Source: Myotis daubentonii (taxonomy: Eukaryota > Chordata > Mammalia > Chiroptera > Vespertilionidae). Taken from it: a DNA stretch of 64,000 nucleotides. Below the pieces are notes generated by a model. It was not told where the DNA came from, made no database searches, and was given only the letters and a program-made list of their open reading frames with translations. The position numbers and the translations under genes were made by a program. Positions 11,019 to 21,619 of the stretch are shown piece after piece. The DNA is taken from positions 110,856,965 to 110,920,964 of the forward strand of contig NC_081844.1 in NCBI RefSeq assembly GCF_963259705.1, written 5' to 3'. Positions within the stretch are counted from its first letter, which is position 1. Each line of letters begins with the position of its first letter.

Positions 11019-11234
11019 AGCCCTGGCTGGTGTGGCTCAGTGGATAGAGCGTCAGCCTGCGGACTGAAGGGTCCCAGTTGGGTGCCGGTCAGGGCACAGG
11101 CCCCGGGTTGTGGGCTTGATCCCCAGTGGGGGGCGTGCGGGTGGCAGCTGACCGATGATTCTCTCTCAGCATTGATGATTCTCTCTCTCCCTTCCTCTCT
11201 GAAATCAATAAAAATTTATTAAAAATAAAAAAGA
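11019..11234 (+). mobile_element. Ves SINE, full length
   Basis: Starts gccctggctggtgtggctc, with the tRNA-like A box and 'ggactgaagggtcccag', the CT-rich stretch and a gaaatcaataaaaattt tail. The near-identical flanks aagaactgagc and aagagctgagc are a one-mismatch target duplication. Confidence 0.92.
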
Positions 11235-11369
11235 GCTGAGCCAACGGCAGGAGGCGTGAGTGCCGTTCCCAACGGGGCAGGGCCTCGCTCTGGGGTGCGC
11301 GTGGGTGGGCGGGGCGGGCAGAGGAAGAGTGACAGCCCAGCGCCCGGGTTTGGACCGGATGGAGCTGGG

Positions 11370-11700
11370 AGCAGGGTTTTCGTTGTTTACTGTGTGATGT
11401 TAATTAACATCCTCCTGTCGGCACCTGTCCCCAGTGCAGGCGCTCGGTCCGCCCACGGGGGTCCCGCCGGCCGGGCAGGCCCACACCCGGCGGGACACCA
11501 CCCGGGGGACAGGACGCCTCCTGGGCAGCCGCTCCCCTTTGGATGAACTGCTCCCCGGGTCCCTGGGAACTGGGCTCGGTTTTAACGGTTTTCGTTAATT
11601 TCCCTTGGGAAAATTTGCATTTCAGAGACCCAGGGTCTGTTTTGTATTAAAATACGTGTGCTTTTCCGTTGGCTGCCTTTAATTCTTTTTCTCCAAGAAA
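11370..11700. promoter_or_regulatory. AT-rich candidate regulatory island (GTTAATTAAC, octamer)
   Basis: It contains the 10-bp palindrome GTTAATTAAC near 11399 (HNF1/homeobox-like), further ttaacgg and cgttaattt motifs around 11580-11600, and atttgcat (POU octamer core) near 11615, in otherwise GC-rich DNA. No repeat was recognised. This is a functional guess only. Confidence 0.3.
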
Positions 11701-12413
11701 ACCTCAGTGGCAGTTACATTCTTACACCCCCCCCCCACACACACACACACATAGACAATCTTCCTTGGGGAAGATTCATGGCTCACTCGCTACCTTCCCC
11801 GATACCTGGGCGCCGAGGCAGCTGCCTACGGGGCCGTCAGACCCTGTGCTGCGCTCCCACTTCTGCGCTAGTCACCCCGTGTCCCTGTGACCAGAGGCTC
11901 TGCTGGGGGCACAGCCAGTCACACGGGCAGTGGCCCAGGAGGGCGGCGACCAAGCTGGGCAAGCCACGGGCACGTCCCTCCTCCCCAGCAGAGCTGCCCC
12001 CGGAGATGGGGAGGCACACAGCAGGGAGAGTGGCCTCAGCCCCCGCCCCACCTGCCGCCTCTGCTTCCCACGCTCGCACGTTTATTTCCTGATACAGGGG
12101 ACCCCGCTTCTACCATCACCGCCTTTCTCCAGGGACGGGCGGAGGTATGGACCCCGGGGCTGCTCTGACACTTACAGACCAGCCGAGGGGACCCGGGACC
12201 CAGGCCGCCTGGTAACGGCCACCCCCGGTCCCGGTGCCCCTGCGTGCAGACAGAGACCCTGAGGGGGGGACGCTATTAAATGGGCGTCGGCCCGCGGGGA
12301 GGCCCCCTTGCCACCGCGATGTCAGCGAACCTCCCGGCTGCTCAGCAGGCAGGAACCAGTCCCTCCAAAGGCGAGACGCTCTGACGCGTCGACGAGCCCC
12401 AAAACATGATGCT

Positions 12414-12646
12414 GAGGCCGCCGGCGAGGCTCAGGGGTTGAACGTCATCCGAGCTCCGGGTCACTGGTTTGACTCCCATCACAGGAGGTGCCTGGTGGCG
12501 GGCTCGACCCGCAGCAGGGGGCATGCAGGGGGCGTGCAGGGGGCGTGCAGGGGGCAGCAGGTCAATGTTTCTCTCATCGATGTTTCTCTCTCTCCCCCTC
12601 ACCCTTCCTCTCTCGAAATCAATAAAAACCTATTTCAAAAGAAAAG
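12414..12646 (+). mobile_element. Ves SINE with internal expansion
   Basis: Diverged tRNA-like head, then three tandem copies of gcgtgcaggggg-like sequence (about 12522-12556) where normal copies have one, then the CT-rich stretch and a gaaatcaataaaaacc tail. The flanks catgatgctgag and catgacgccgag are a diverged target duplication. Confidence 0.88.
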
Positions 12647-12649
12647 CAT

Positions 12650-14050
12650 GACGCCGAGCTAAAGAAGCCGGACACGAGGCCACGCACGAAGGCCACACGG
12701 CGCGCGCTCAGGCCTGGCCCGCCACCTGCAGGTCTACTGCGACGATGTTTGGAACGCGTGCCTTCTACGCCGGCCGCCAGGAGCCACTTCGGAGGGAGCA
12801 GCCTTCACTGGCCTAGACTCGGGTTGTACGGGCGATAAGTCAGCAGAACGGGAGTAAACATACTGGGGTGCCGGGGCTCCCCAGGGGAGAGGTGCTGTGG
12901 GCTGGAGGCGGGATGCGCCCTGACGGAAAGGCCTCTGAGCGTGGGGTGCGAGGGGTGTTGTGTTAACCCGCGAGGAAGAGTCTCGAGGCCCAAGCTGCTG
13001 TGGTGTCAGCACATGACTCCCCGCCCTGCCTGTAACATTAGGAGAAAGGGAGGTTGAACAGTGTGTGTGTGGGTGGGGGGGGGTCCCTCCTCCCCCTTTA
13101 CCTGGGCATGTGTGACCGGAGACCAGTAATTAAGGGTAAAGTTCCGAAAGCCCCACGGGAAGACAGAGCTGTCAGTACCAGCAGAATCAGTGCCTGCAGC
13201 TCAGGCAACGCTGCTTCAGGCCCATCAGGGACACAGGGAGCTGGCAGAGATGCCACCAGGAAGGCCCGGCTGCCCCCCTGCCCCCCAGATGTCCTCCCTC
13301 CTGCAGCACGAATCATGCCTAGGAAGCGGCCGGAGAGTGACGGGAAACAGAGGCACAAGAGGACTGGTGCGCGGGCGGCAAGGGGATCCAGACGGTCTAG
13401 AGCCACCCAAACACCGACCCTGCGAGATGGGGAGGACGGGGAGGGCGGGGGAGGACCCCTAGCTGGACTTAGGTCTCCTGCTCAAGGCGCCAGGTGCACC
13501 CATCAAATCCCCTTTCACTACCTCGTCCTGGACTGACAGCTCAGCCGGGCGCCCGCGCTCCGGCCAAACGCCTGGTGCACGGGAGGCTGAAGAGCATAAA
13601 AAAAACTATAAAAAAGAGGGCGGGAAAGGCTGGAAGCCCGATCAGCCCTGGTCAGCGCTGTCAGCTTCCTTCTCGGCGGGGCTGTGACTGAGTGAGTCAC
13701 CAACAAAGCACTTACACCGCCTGGCCTGCGCTGGGTGCCACAGGGGCGCGAGCGGTCCTCAGCCCGGGGTGTGCAAGGCCACCCAGGTGGGGGGGGGGCG
13801 CCCACAGACCCCGCCCGCTGGAGGGGCCACACCCCACGAGGCTCCCCGGCTCGACTTCCACGAGGCCTGCACTTTGGGGCGTCGGTGTTGTTTCTGCATT
13901 TTCCAGTTTCGGCAAGGAGCCCCGGCCTCCATATCTGCCCACCCTCCCCGGGGGAGGGGTCCAGGTCACCTGGGCCTGAACCCCTCTGGCTGGTCAGGCG
14001 AGAACCCCCCCACCCTGGTGTTTCCTCTGAGTAACCTGCCCGCCGGCCCC
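12650..14050. other. Intergenic stretch upstream of PSMG3, no gene seen
   Basis: No coding exon or recognisable repeat. In human a lncRNA (PSMG3-AS1) runs away from PSMG3 in this direction; no convincing minus-strand exon could be picked out by eye. Confidence 0.4.
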
Positions 14051-14339
14051 GTGGCCCGGGCGGCTGGGGCTGAGCGGTGCGCACTGAGGCCCGTGCAGCA
14101 TCCCGCACACCAACGGGGCCCCCGAGCCCCAGCCGCGCAGCTCCCGCCCCGGGGCTCCGGCTGCAGGCAGGGCTGGCCGCTGCCACAGCTGCCCGTCCCC
14201 GGTCCTCGTGCGTCCAGGCGAACACACCTTAGAAACAGCAGCACACACGCCCCCCTGGCCCCGAAGGCCCGGCACCGGGTTCACTGGCGCCCAGCCGGGC
14301 GTTTCCCGGGAGCCGGAACCCAGCTGTTCACCCCCAGCT

Positions 14340-14468
14340 ACTCGCGGGCCGGAAGGCTCGGCCAGGGGACCGGAAGCCCTGCAGATTGCACTTCCGGCAG
14401 GTCCGTGGGGCGGGGCCTAGGCGGCAGGTCCGCGTCGCCCTGCGTCACTTCCGGGCGCGGTGCGCGAG
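14340..14468 (+). promoter_or_regulatory. PSMG3: PSMG3 promoter and non-coding first exon
   Basis: CpG-island core. ETS motifs CACTTCCGG at 14389-14397 and TCACTTCCGGG at 14446-14456 flank a GC box (ggggcggggcc) at 14407-14417. There is no TATA box. The sequence gcgcgag|gtgagt gives an excellent 5' splice site after 14468, and the next acceptor in phase with the coding start is at 16333-16334. So the first exon is inferred to be short, untranslated and to start among the ETS sites. The CpG-rich zone extends about 14050-14830. Confidence 0.6.
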
Positions 14469-15130
14469 GTGAGTCCCAGTGGTCGGTCTGCGGGGTCTGC
14501 GCCCGGCCTGGCGGGTCGCCTCCCCAAACGCAGGAACTAAACCTCCGGGGGCGGCGGTGGCAGCGCCGAAGGCCGCCCGCTGGGTGGGCCGCCCGGGGTG
14601 CGGAGCGGCCGCAGCCGTGGAGGTGCGGCTCGGGAGCGAATGCGGCCCCTCGCCCGCCTCTAGAGGCCGGGGCGCGGGCGGGCGGACAGCCTCTCGCCGG
14701 CCTGTCGGTGCGGACGTGTGCGCCAGTCCCGATCCGGGAGGCCCGGGGCGGCCCGCGTGGCGAGCCTGCATCCGGTCCTGCTGCCCGGGAGCCCGAGGCG
14801 GCGCTGACGCGGGTCGACTTGCTCCTTTCCTCCCTTTCTCCAAGCTCCCTCCGTTCCTGCCTTTTTTTTTTTTAACAGGCACGTGTTTTATTTTGTTTCT
14901 AAATATTGCTGAGAGCTTTACGGATGTGCCTTCTTGCTGCCCCATCGCCCCGCCCCCTCCACCCTGCAGTCGGTGCCCGTAGGTAGGACCCTTGGCTGAC
15001 CTCTTCCGCCCCGTGCCCCTCCCGTGTGCGGGGTGGAGCTGCTGGGTCGCCCGGAGCTGGCAGAGTGGCCGGTGCAGCAGGTGCCCCGCAGGGCCCAGTG
15101 GCTCAGCCTCCCGGTCACCTGAGCTGGGCT

Positions 15131-15149
15131 CTCTGGCGCCCCCTGTGGG
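15131..15149 (-). promoter_or_regulatory. CTCF-like motif, reverse
   Basis: CTCTGGCGCCCCCTGTGGG reads CCCACAGGGGGCGCCAGAG on the minus strand, a good CTCF core match inside PSMG3 intron 1. Confidence 0.45.
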
Positions 15150-16361
15150 CTGTGTGCACAGGCTTGTAGCTGAGCCTTGGCTGCTGCGGGCGTCCTGGGA
15201 GGATTGATGGCCAGGCCCGCTGGCTGCGAGGACCGGCTGTGGCCACAGCGGGAGAGCTGCCGTGCAGGAGGCACCCCGTGGAGCAGGCCTTGCTCTGGTG
15301 GGGCTTTTTGCTCCCTGAGTCTCCCCCCGAGTGTGGGGTTCACGGTGTGTGGAGCTGTCACCTGCTGTGGTCGGAAGCTGTGCCCTGGGCGCAAGGTCAG
15401 CCACTGGCCGAGGCCACCTGGCAGGAGCTAGGGAGAGAGCTTCAGACCTTGGACAGGCTTGGGGGTGCCCGGGTGAGGCCCCGCTGTGAAGCAAGGCAGG
15501 CTGGCGCTAGAGCCGGGTCTGGGCCTTCTAGCGATAGGCTTGGGGCACGCTGTCGCCCGCTGCGGCTGGCCTGAGAGGTTTAAGGAAGGCTGAAGCCTGA
15601 GCCAGGCCGTTCCCATGGAAAAGTGCAGCAAACAGCCTCAGCGAGGCCTCAGGGAATCGCCAGGGGGGGCAAGCGGGTGGGCCCGGCCGGGGAGACAGAT
15701 ACGGGTGCCAGTCACCCTGCAGCAGGGGAGGTCCCAGCGCAGGAACAGTGACCCCTGTGAGCACCCCAGGAGGAAGCCACCCCTGAAGTCCTGCCCATGC
15801 CAGACAATGCGCCCCCCCCCCCCCACACACACACACTGTTTGTGTCTGGGTCCCCAAAGCCGCCCGGTGCTGGGAGTAGGAGTGAGACAGTGCACCGGCC
15901 TCTCAAATGGAACGCCTGGGTCTGCAGCAGCCTCCATGTCACGGAGCCCCAATCCCCGCTGGGTGCTACAGCCCGTAGTTACAGGGACTTCTCTCCAGCC
16001 GTGGAGCCCGGGCTGGGGGCCGGTGTGGGGCCGGGACCCCTTGCTCCTTACGGGCGGCCTCTGCAGCCAAGACATCCCTTCCGACTGGAAACACGGCTCC
16101 CGAGGGGGTGGGACCCGCCCCTTCCACGCCTCCACCCCCACCACTGTCAGCGCATCTCCTCTCCTCTCCTCTGGTTGTGGGGCTCCCATTCCGCCGGCGT
16201 CCAGGCGGTTCTGATGAGGTTGTTCTGGGCTTTGGTTGTAATTGTGATGTGGCCGTGGGAGGCGGCGAGTACCGGCGTTTACCGGCGTTTACCTGCGCCG
16301 CCGTCTCGGCTCTCCCCTTCCTGTCTCATGTCAGCCAAGGCGCCATCGCAGGGTCTCAGCC

Positions 16362-17233
16362 ATGGAGGGCAAGCCCTTGGTGACGTCCAAACAGAAGACG
16401 GAAGTGGTGTGTGGGGTCCCCACCCAGGTGGTCTGCACGGCCTTCAGCACCCACATCCTGGTGGTGGTGACCCAGTTCGGGAAGATGGGGACCCTGGTCG
16501 CCCTGGAGCCCAGCGCTGTGACCAGTGACATCAGCAAGCCGGTGCTCACTACCAAAGTTCTTCTCGGGCAGGACGAGGTAACGGGTGGGAGGACTCCGTG
16601 GGGAGGCGACAGGGAGTGTCGGGGGGCAGCAGCCCCACCTGGGCGACAGCGTTTTCTGGGTCTTCGTGGTGCGAGGTGTGTGCCCGGCGTGGGGTGGGTG
16701 CTTTTCTCAGCCCCTCAGCATCTTACCCAGCAGGCAAGCAGCACCCCCCCCCCAAGTGTGACCCTGGGGTGAGACGGTGCAGTGGCCGCCGTGCTCCGTC
16801 CCGGGAAGAAGCTCCCCTGGCCACAGACCTGTCCTCCAAGAGCCTCCCGGGTTAGAGCAGACAGACAGGAGCCGGAAGCACCGAGGAGGCAGCGGCAGTG
16901 ACGCCTTCTGGGGGGAGGGGGTGCCTGGCGTGCTCTGAGCCCCTGAGCTCGGAGTCACTGTCACAGCGAATGCCTGGAGTGCTGATCTCCTGGGAGCGTG
17001 GGAAGCCAGTCGGGGCTCAGGGGGACACTTCAGGCATAAAAGCCACATGTGATCTGGTTTCCTCCCCTTCCCTTCACCAGCCTCTCATCCACGTCTTCGC
17101 AAAGAACCTGGTGACCTTCGTGTCTCAAGAAGCCGGAAACAGAGCCGTCCTCCTGGCCATGGCCGTGAAGGACCGGAGCATGGAGGGGCTGCGGGCCTTG
17201 AAGGAGGTGATTCAGACCTGCCAGGTGTGGTGA
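16362..17233 (+). CDS. PSMG3: Proteasome assembly chaperone 3 (PSMG3/PAC3), complete, 2 coding exons
   Basis: Coding exons are 16362-16577 (72 codons, phase 0, donor gtaacg) and 17081-17230 plus stop 17231-17233 (50 codons, acceptor ccttcaccag). The product is 122 aa, the same length as human PSMG3. It starts MEGKPLVTSKQKTEVVCG and ends LKEVIQTCQVW. The ATG sits in a ccATGg context 27 nt after the acceptor at 16334. PAC3 pairs with PAC4 (PSMG4) and guides early assembly of the alpha ring of the 20S proteasome in the cytosol, leaving before maturation; this is family knowledge. No frame breaks are seen. The downstream neighbour TMEM184A is on the same strand, as in the human order. Identity is near certain from the strong match to the remembered human sequence. 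Confidence 0.97.
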
Positions 17234-17502
17234 CCTGGACGTGCAGCCACACCTGCGGCTCCACAGAGCCAGGGGGAAGGCGGGGACTCACTGGGAGCCC
17301 CTCCTGCGCCCTGGAAGCCGGGGAGAGGAGCGTGTCCCCGCAGACTCCTGCTTGGCCTCTGACCCTGACCTTGGAGGGAGGGAGCGCGGGAGTGCGTGTG
17401 GGAGAGTCGGGATGGTCTCACCAGGGCCCAGTGGGTTTGAGAATTGAAAGGAGTCCTGGCCCTCAATGTGTGGTACCGGCCAGTGGAGGGAATTGCTTTT
17501 GT

Positions 17503-17508
17503 ATTAAA
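17503..17508 (+). terminator. PSMG3: PSMG3 polyadenylation signal (ATTAAA)
   Basis: attaaa lies about 270 nt after the PSMG3 stop in 'tttgtattaaaacaag'. It is the first hexamer of the two common types downstream, giving a short 3'UTR. Confidence 0.6.
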
Positions 17509-17539
17509 ACAAGTGCAGAATCCAAGCTGCCCCACCCGC

Positions 17540-18000
17540 CCTCCTGACAGCTGTGGACTCCAGCCTCGGCACAGTGGGCCTGCGGGGGGAGGAGCTTGAG
17601 TGGCTGACGCAGGGGCTCGGTTCCCACGGTGAGGGGGCCGGGGGCTGTGTCTCATCTTGCTTCTCCTGTGGCTCTTCTGAGTGAGATGGGGCTGACGGGG
17701 CGCTGACTTCCATTCCATTCTTCCCGTCTCGCTCTGTGTGGTCACCTCGATGGGCCAGGGCACAGGCATGGGACCAGCCAGGGGAGGGCTGACAGGGCAG
17801 GCCAGGTGGGGACCGTCCAGGGGAGGGAGTTTCCAGCAAAGGGAGGAGCTGGGAAGGGCTCGGCAAGGCTGCAAGGACCTCGCCAGGAACACGCCACGCC
17901 CCTCTCACGTGGGACACGGCTCGGTGGCAGTGAGGACCCGGGCTCTGGAAAGGTGGTGAGGAGTGGAAGTCTCTGAGCCCGGGGAAGTGGGAGAGAGGAC
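17540..18000. other. Intergenic stretch after PSMG3, nothing recognised
   Basis: No gene or repeat was recognised. Confidence 0.4.
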
Positions 18001-18002
18001 TT

Positions 18003-18230
18003 TATTTTTTTTTCTTTTAATATATTTTTACTGATTTCAGAGAGGGAAGGAGAGGGAGAGAGAAATAGAAACTTCAGTGATGAGAGAGAATCATGGATCA
18101 GCTGCCTCCTGCACACCCCCTACTGGGGCTCGAGCCTGCAACCCAGCCATGTGCCCTTGACCAGAATTGAACCTGGAACCTTTCAGTCCACAGGCCGACG
18201 CTCTATCCACTGAGCCACACCAACCAGGGT
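18003..18230 (-). mobile_element. Ves SINE, full length, reverse
   Basis: Reverse complement of the full SINE: T-rich start with 'tttttactgatttcagag', then 'cagctgcctcctgcacacc', the B box region 'gaattgaacctgg' and the terminal 'tgagccacaccaaccaggg'. Confidence 0.92.
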
Positions 18231-18234
18231 GAGA

Positions 18235-19770
18235 AGTGAGGACATTCTGATGAGCATGCTCCCCAGCAGGACCCTGAGCGCCCAGGGCAGAGGCGGGCTG
18301 GCCGGGCGCCTGAGTGCCAGGACAGGGACAGCCGTCTCCACAGGCTGTGTCTCCTGTGAGCCCACAAGAGCCCGAGGGTGGGCTGCACAGGACGGGGAGG
18401 CCCCTCACCGCTGGGGAGAGGTGGCGGGCCCAGGGCCGGGCAGGACGGCACAGGCCAGAGGACCGTGGCACTGGAGGGTGGGAGAGGGAAGAGGGGGAGA
18501 AATCAGGAGAACGTCTCTAAGAGAAAAACCCAGAAATGAGCCCTTGAGCAGGTGCCGCAGGCCCGCGGGGGCACCGGGCACCCAGGCCCTGCACTCGTGG
18601 GTTTCCTCTGTTAATCTTCATCCCCACACCGCCTGGGACCCTGAGGATCTTTGCACCCACTTCACAGATGGGGAGCACCTCCCTGCTGCTGGGCCCACAC
18701 CCCCAGCCTGGGCCTCCCCCTGGTAATGAGCTCACCCCCCCCCCACCTGCCCGCAGGTGGGCACTCCTTCAACCAGTGGGAGGGGCTGCCCAAGACACCC
18801 TCAGGCTCCCGGAGGGAAGAAGGGAAACAGACTTGTGAGGGGGGGGGGGGGACTGCCACCCTCCGGGGGTGACGGGCACTATCCCACTTCACCCTATGAA
18901 GTGGCCTCAGACCCTCACCCACACGGTCCAGAGGAGCAGCCACCCAAAGCCACACCTGGTCAGTGATCCAGACACAGCCCACACTGAGATGTTGGGGTCT
19001 ATGGCCAACGTGTGCCCCCCACAGGACGGTGGGTGGGGGAGGACTGGTCCCAGAGTGGGCGGGGCCTGGGGAGGGTGTGGCCCAGGTGCACCTGGGCAGG
19101 GAGGGCTGGCCAGCCGTGGAGAGTTGTCTGGGTCAGAACAGGCCAGAGCTTCCCAGGGGCCCACCCTGCTGCTGTGAGGACAGCAGAGGGCGGGGCCTCC
19201 AGGTGGGCCCAGCACCCTCACACCTCAGGGTGGAGCCCTGCCCCAGTGGCCCAGGGAGCCACAAAGGAAGTGAGCTGGGGGGGGGTGCATTCACATTTGT
19301 GCATGTGTGTGTGTATGTGTGCACACGGGAGGGGTGTGGTGTCCAGGCTGAGCCCCAGGCAGCCCGATGGGGTGGGGGCTCCTGGAGGAAAACTCCCACA
19401 TTTGCAATTCTGAGGGTCACACCGCTTCACCCCAGAGGCCGTGTCCCTGAAGGAGCCAGGGTGCCCGCTGGTAACCAGAGCGTCCAAGGCCCCAGGTGCA
19501 CCCAGGGCTGCAGCAGACTCACCTGAGGGGCAGGTACGAGCGGCCCAGGGTGCTCAGGTTCTCCCTGGAGGCCAAGCAGCGGGCCTGGGAGGGACGCGGG
19601 CCGGGGCAGGACAGGAGGAGGGAATGAAGTGGGGGGTCCATGGGGTTGCTGGGCTGGTCAGGCCCTTGGCCTGGAAACAGAGGAGCCCACCCACGACGTG
19701 CCCGGCTGGCAGGACACCAGGCGGAACGAGCCAGCTGGGCCCGAGTCCTCCGGCGGCAGCAGCTGACCAG
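18235..19770. other. Intergenic stretch, MIR traces only
   Basis: No gene was recognised. A diverged MIR-like patch lies near 18605-18720 (cttcacagatggggag). A G run lies at 18841 and a short GT run at 19306-19322. Confidence 0.4.
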
Positions 19771-19806
19771 CTGTTTTTCGTTTTTATGTTTTTATTGATT
19801 GTAGAG

Positions 19807-20468
19807 CAGGAGTGGGGGACATCCGGCCCACGGGCACATAAGGCCCAGAAATTGTCTGCTCTGGCCCTGCCCAGGATTAGGGGTGAGTTAGTTAAATGTT
19901 TGGCCGGAAGTGAGCACATGGGTAAGGGGGTGGAGACACCTGAAACTGGAGGGGTCTCCTCAGGAAGGAGGTCCAGATGGAAGGGATGTGGCAGGAGCCC
20001 CCAGAAGCCAAAGAGGCAGGAAGGACCCTCCCTGGAGCCCCCCACGGGAGCACAGCCCCAGACGCCCTGATGTCAGATTCTGGCCCCAGAACGGGGAGAG
20101 CACGTGTTCCTGTGGGTTTAGGCCAGTTTGTTGTCATGGGAGCAGCAGCCCCAGGAAATAGACCCCCTTGTTGGGGCTTTGACCGGGTTCTAGGCACAGC
20201 TGAGCCCTGTGCCCCGGCAGGGGGACCCCCTGGACCTCTCACTGCAGGGCTCACAGGGAGACCATCCCTGTGTCTGTGCCCCGGCCCTGCCTCCCACTCC
20301 CCCGGGCTCCTCAGCAGCGACAGTGCAGTGGGCGCACCGAGTAGGCTGCTCAGTGGGAAGCGCAGGCCATGGCTCAGGGACAAGAAAAATGATTGACCAA
20401 ATATAACGGGCTAATTGTTAAGTTGATAATTGTGTATGGCCTGCGAATGATGTTATAAATATCAAAAT
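19807..20468 (-). mobile_element. hAT-like non-autonomous DNA transposon, interrupted
   Basis: Two pieces, 19807-19905 (aggagtgggggacatcc...ggattaggggtgagttag) and about 20388-20468 (tgaccaaatataacggg... gaatgatgttataaatatc), resemble the two halves of a common bat hAT-like MITE in reverse orientation. About 480 bp lies between them, part of it MaLR-like. The expected outer end of the right half is missing where a SINE begins. Family recognition is from memory and no transposase is present. Confidence 0.5.
19957..20165 (+). mobile_element. MaLR/MLT-like LTR remnant
   Basis: The order of phrases (aaggaccctccctggagc, 'cctgatgtcagattctggcc', 'ccagaacggggagag', 'ttaggccagtttgttg', 'agcagccccaggaaatag') follows the end of ancient mammalian MaLR-type LTRs. 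Strongly diverged, with no coding content. Confidence 0.4.
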
Positions 20469-20675
20469 GGGCCGGCTGGCATGGCTCAGTGGTGGCGCGT
20501 TGACCTGTGAACCAGGAGGTCATGGTTGGATTCCTGGTCAGGGCTCATGCCTGGTTGTGGGCTCCATCCCCAGTGTGGGGCATGCAGGAGGCAGCTGGTC
20601 CATGATTCTCATCATTGATGTTTCTCTCCCTCCCCCTCCCTGAAATCAATAAAAAATATATTTTAAAAAATTTAT
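20469..20675 (+). mobile_element. Ves SINE, full length
   Basis: gccggctggcatggctcag head, 'ggttggattcctggtcagg', 'gcaggaggcagctggtcc' middle, CT-rich stretch and 'gaaatcaataaaaaatat' tail. A (TATC)n/(TA)n microsatellite at 20676-20700 grew from the tail. Confidence 0.9.
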
Positions 20676-20710
20676 ATCTATCTATCTATCTATATATATA
20701 AAATCTCCAA

Positions 20711-21617
20711 ATGGAAAGGAGAGGGAGAGGAACATCGATGAGAGAGAGCCATGGATCGGCTGCCTCCTGCACGCCCCATGCTGGGGAGTGCCGGGGTCCA
20801 GCCCCAGCAGGTCCAGGGGTCCCCAAAGGTGTGGACGGAGTCGGCGAAGAAGGAAGGACATGGAGACAGCGTTCAGTTGATCAGCAGCCTAGCCAGGATC
20901 TCCAGCCAGGATCTCCAACCAAGTTCTGGTCTGGATCTCCAGCGAAGTTCTGGTTAGGATCTCCAGCCAGGTTCTTTCCAGGTTCTCTAGCCAGGTTCAG
21001 TCACCAGGTTATAGTCAGGTTCAGTTCAGGATCTTTTGCCATGTTCTCTCGCTAGGTTCTGTCTCTAGGTTCTGAGGCCAGTTTCTGTCCAGGATCTTTT
21101 GCCATGTTCTCTCCAGCGAAGTTCTTCTGTCTCTAGAGAACGTTCTGTGTAGGTTCTGTGTTCTGAATTCTGTCTGTTGTTGTCTTGTTACATCTGTATT
21201 TATACCAGTTGATTCAATCCTATCAATCTCTATTACAAAGGTTAGGGCGTTTCTTATCTCCATTCCAGGGAGTAAAGATTATGTAGCTTAAGCATGATTG
21301 TTCGTAGTTAAAGTGATTAATTACCCGCCTGGCACTTAGTTGAGGGGTTTTATTCCCTCCCTAACTGCAGGGGAAAATCCCTACCTGGGGAAACAACCTT
21401 TCTCAGAGAGGTGACCTTGGTTAAAACACATAGTGCCAAGAAGGTGAGCAAACATATTAAGAACCGTATGCCATATATGCCAGGTCCCTTGAAACAGCAA
21501 GGATGGACCGGCTCCCGGCAGGGGAGCAAGCCCACAACCCGGGCCTGTGCGCTGACTGCATCCACCGGGGACCTCCTGGTGTAGGGTCGACGCCACCACT
21601 GAGCAACACCAGCCGGC
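20711..21617 (-). mobile_element. Ves SINE, reverse, split by a solo LTR
   Basis: The left part 20711-20788 (gaaaggagagggagagg... cggctgcctcctgcacgc) and right part 21521-21617 (gcaagcccacaacccggg... ctgagcaacaccagccgg) join seamlessly into one reverse Ves SINE once the 732-bp LTR and one copy of the 6-bp target duplication are removed. Confidence 0.85.
20789..21520 (-). mobile_element. Solo LTR of an endogenous retrovirus (class II-like)
   Basis: A 732-bp element starts TGCCGGG and ends CCCGGCA, perfect 7-bp terminal inverted repeats, and is bounded by an exact 6-bp target duplication ggggag at 20783-20788 and 21521-21526. A 6-bp duplication is typical of class II (betaretrovirus-like) ERVs. 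A TATAAATA box on the minus strand (plus 21197-21204) suggests minus-strand orientation. No gag, pol or env sequence is present, so it is the product of LTR-LTR recombination. The middle part contains several degenerate 'ccaggatctcc'-like repeats. Confidence 0.88.
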
Positions 21618-21619
21618 CG

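Noticed and set aside
16362..16772. 136-aa single-exon version of PSMG3
   Set aside because: The frame runs past the exon 1 donor into intron sequence; the spliced 122-aa product matches the family exactly in length and sequence.
20789..21520. Coding retrovirus or full provirus
   Set aside because: Only one LTR is present, with SINE halves directly on both sides and no internal retroviral sequence.
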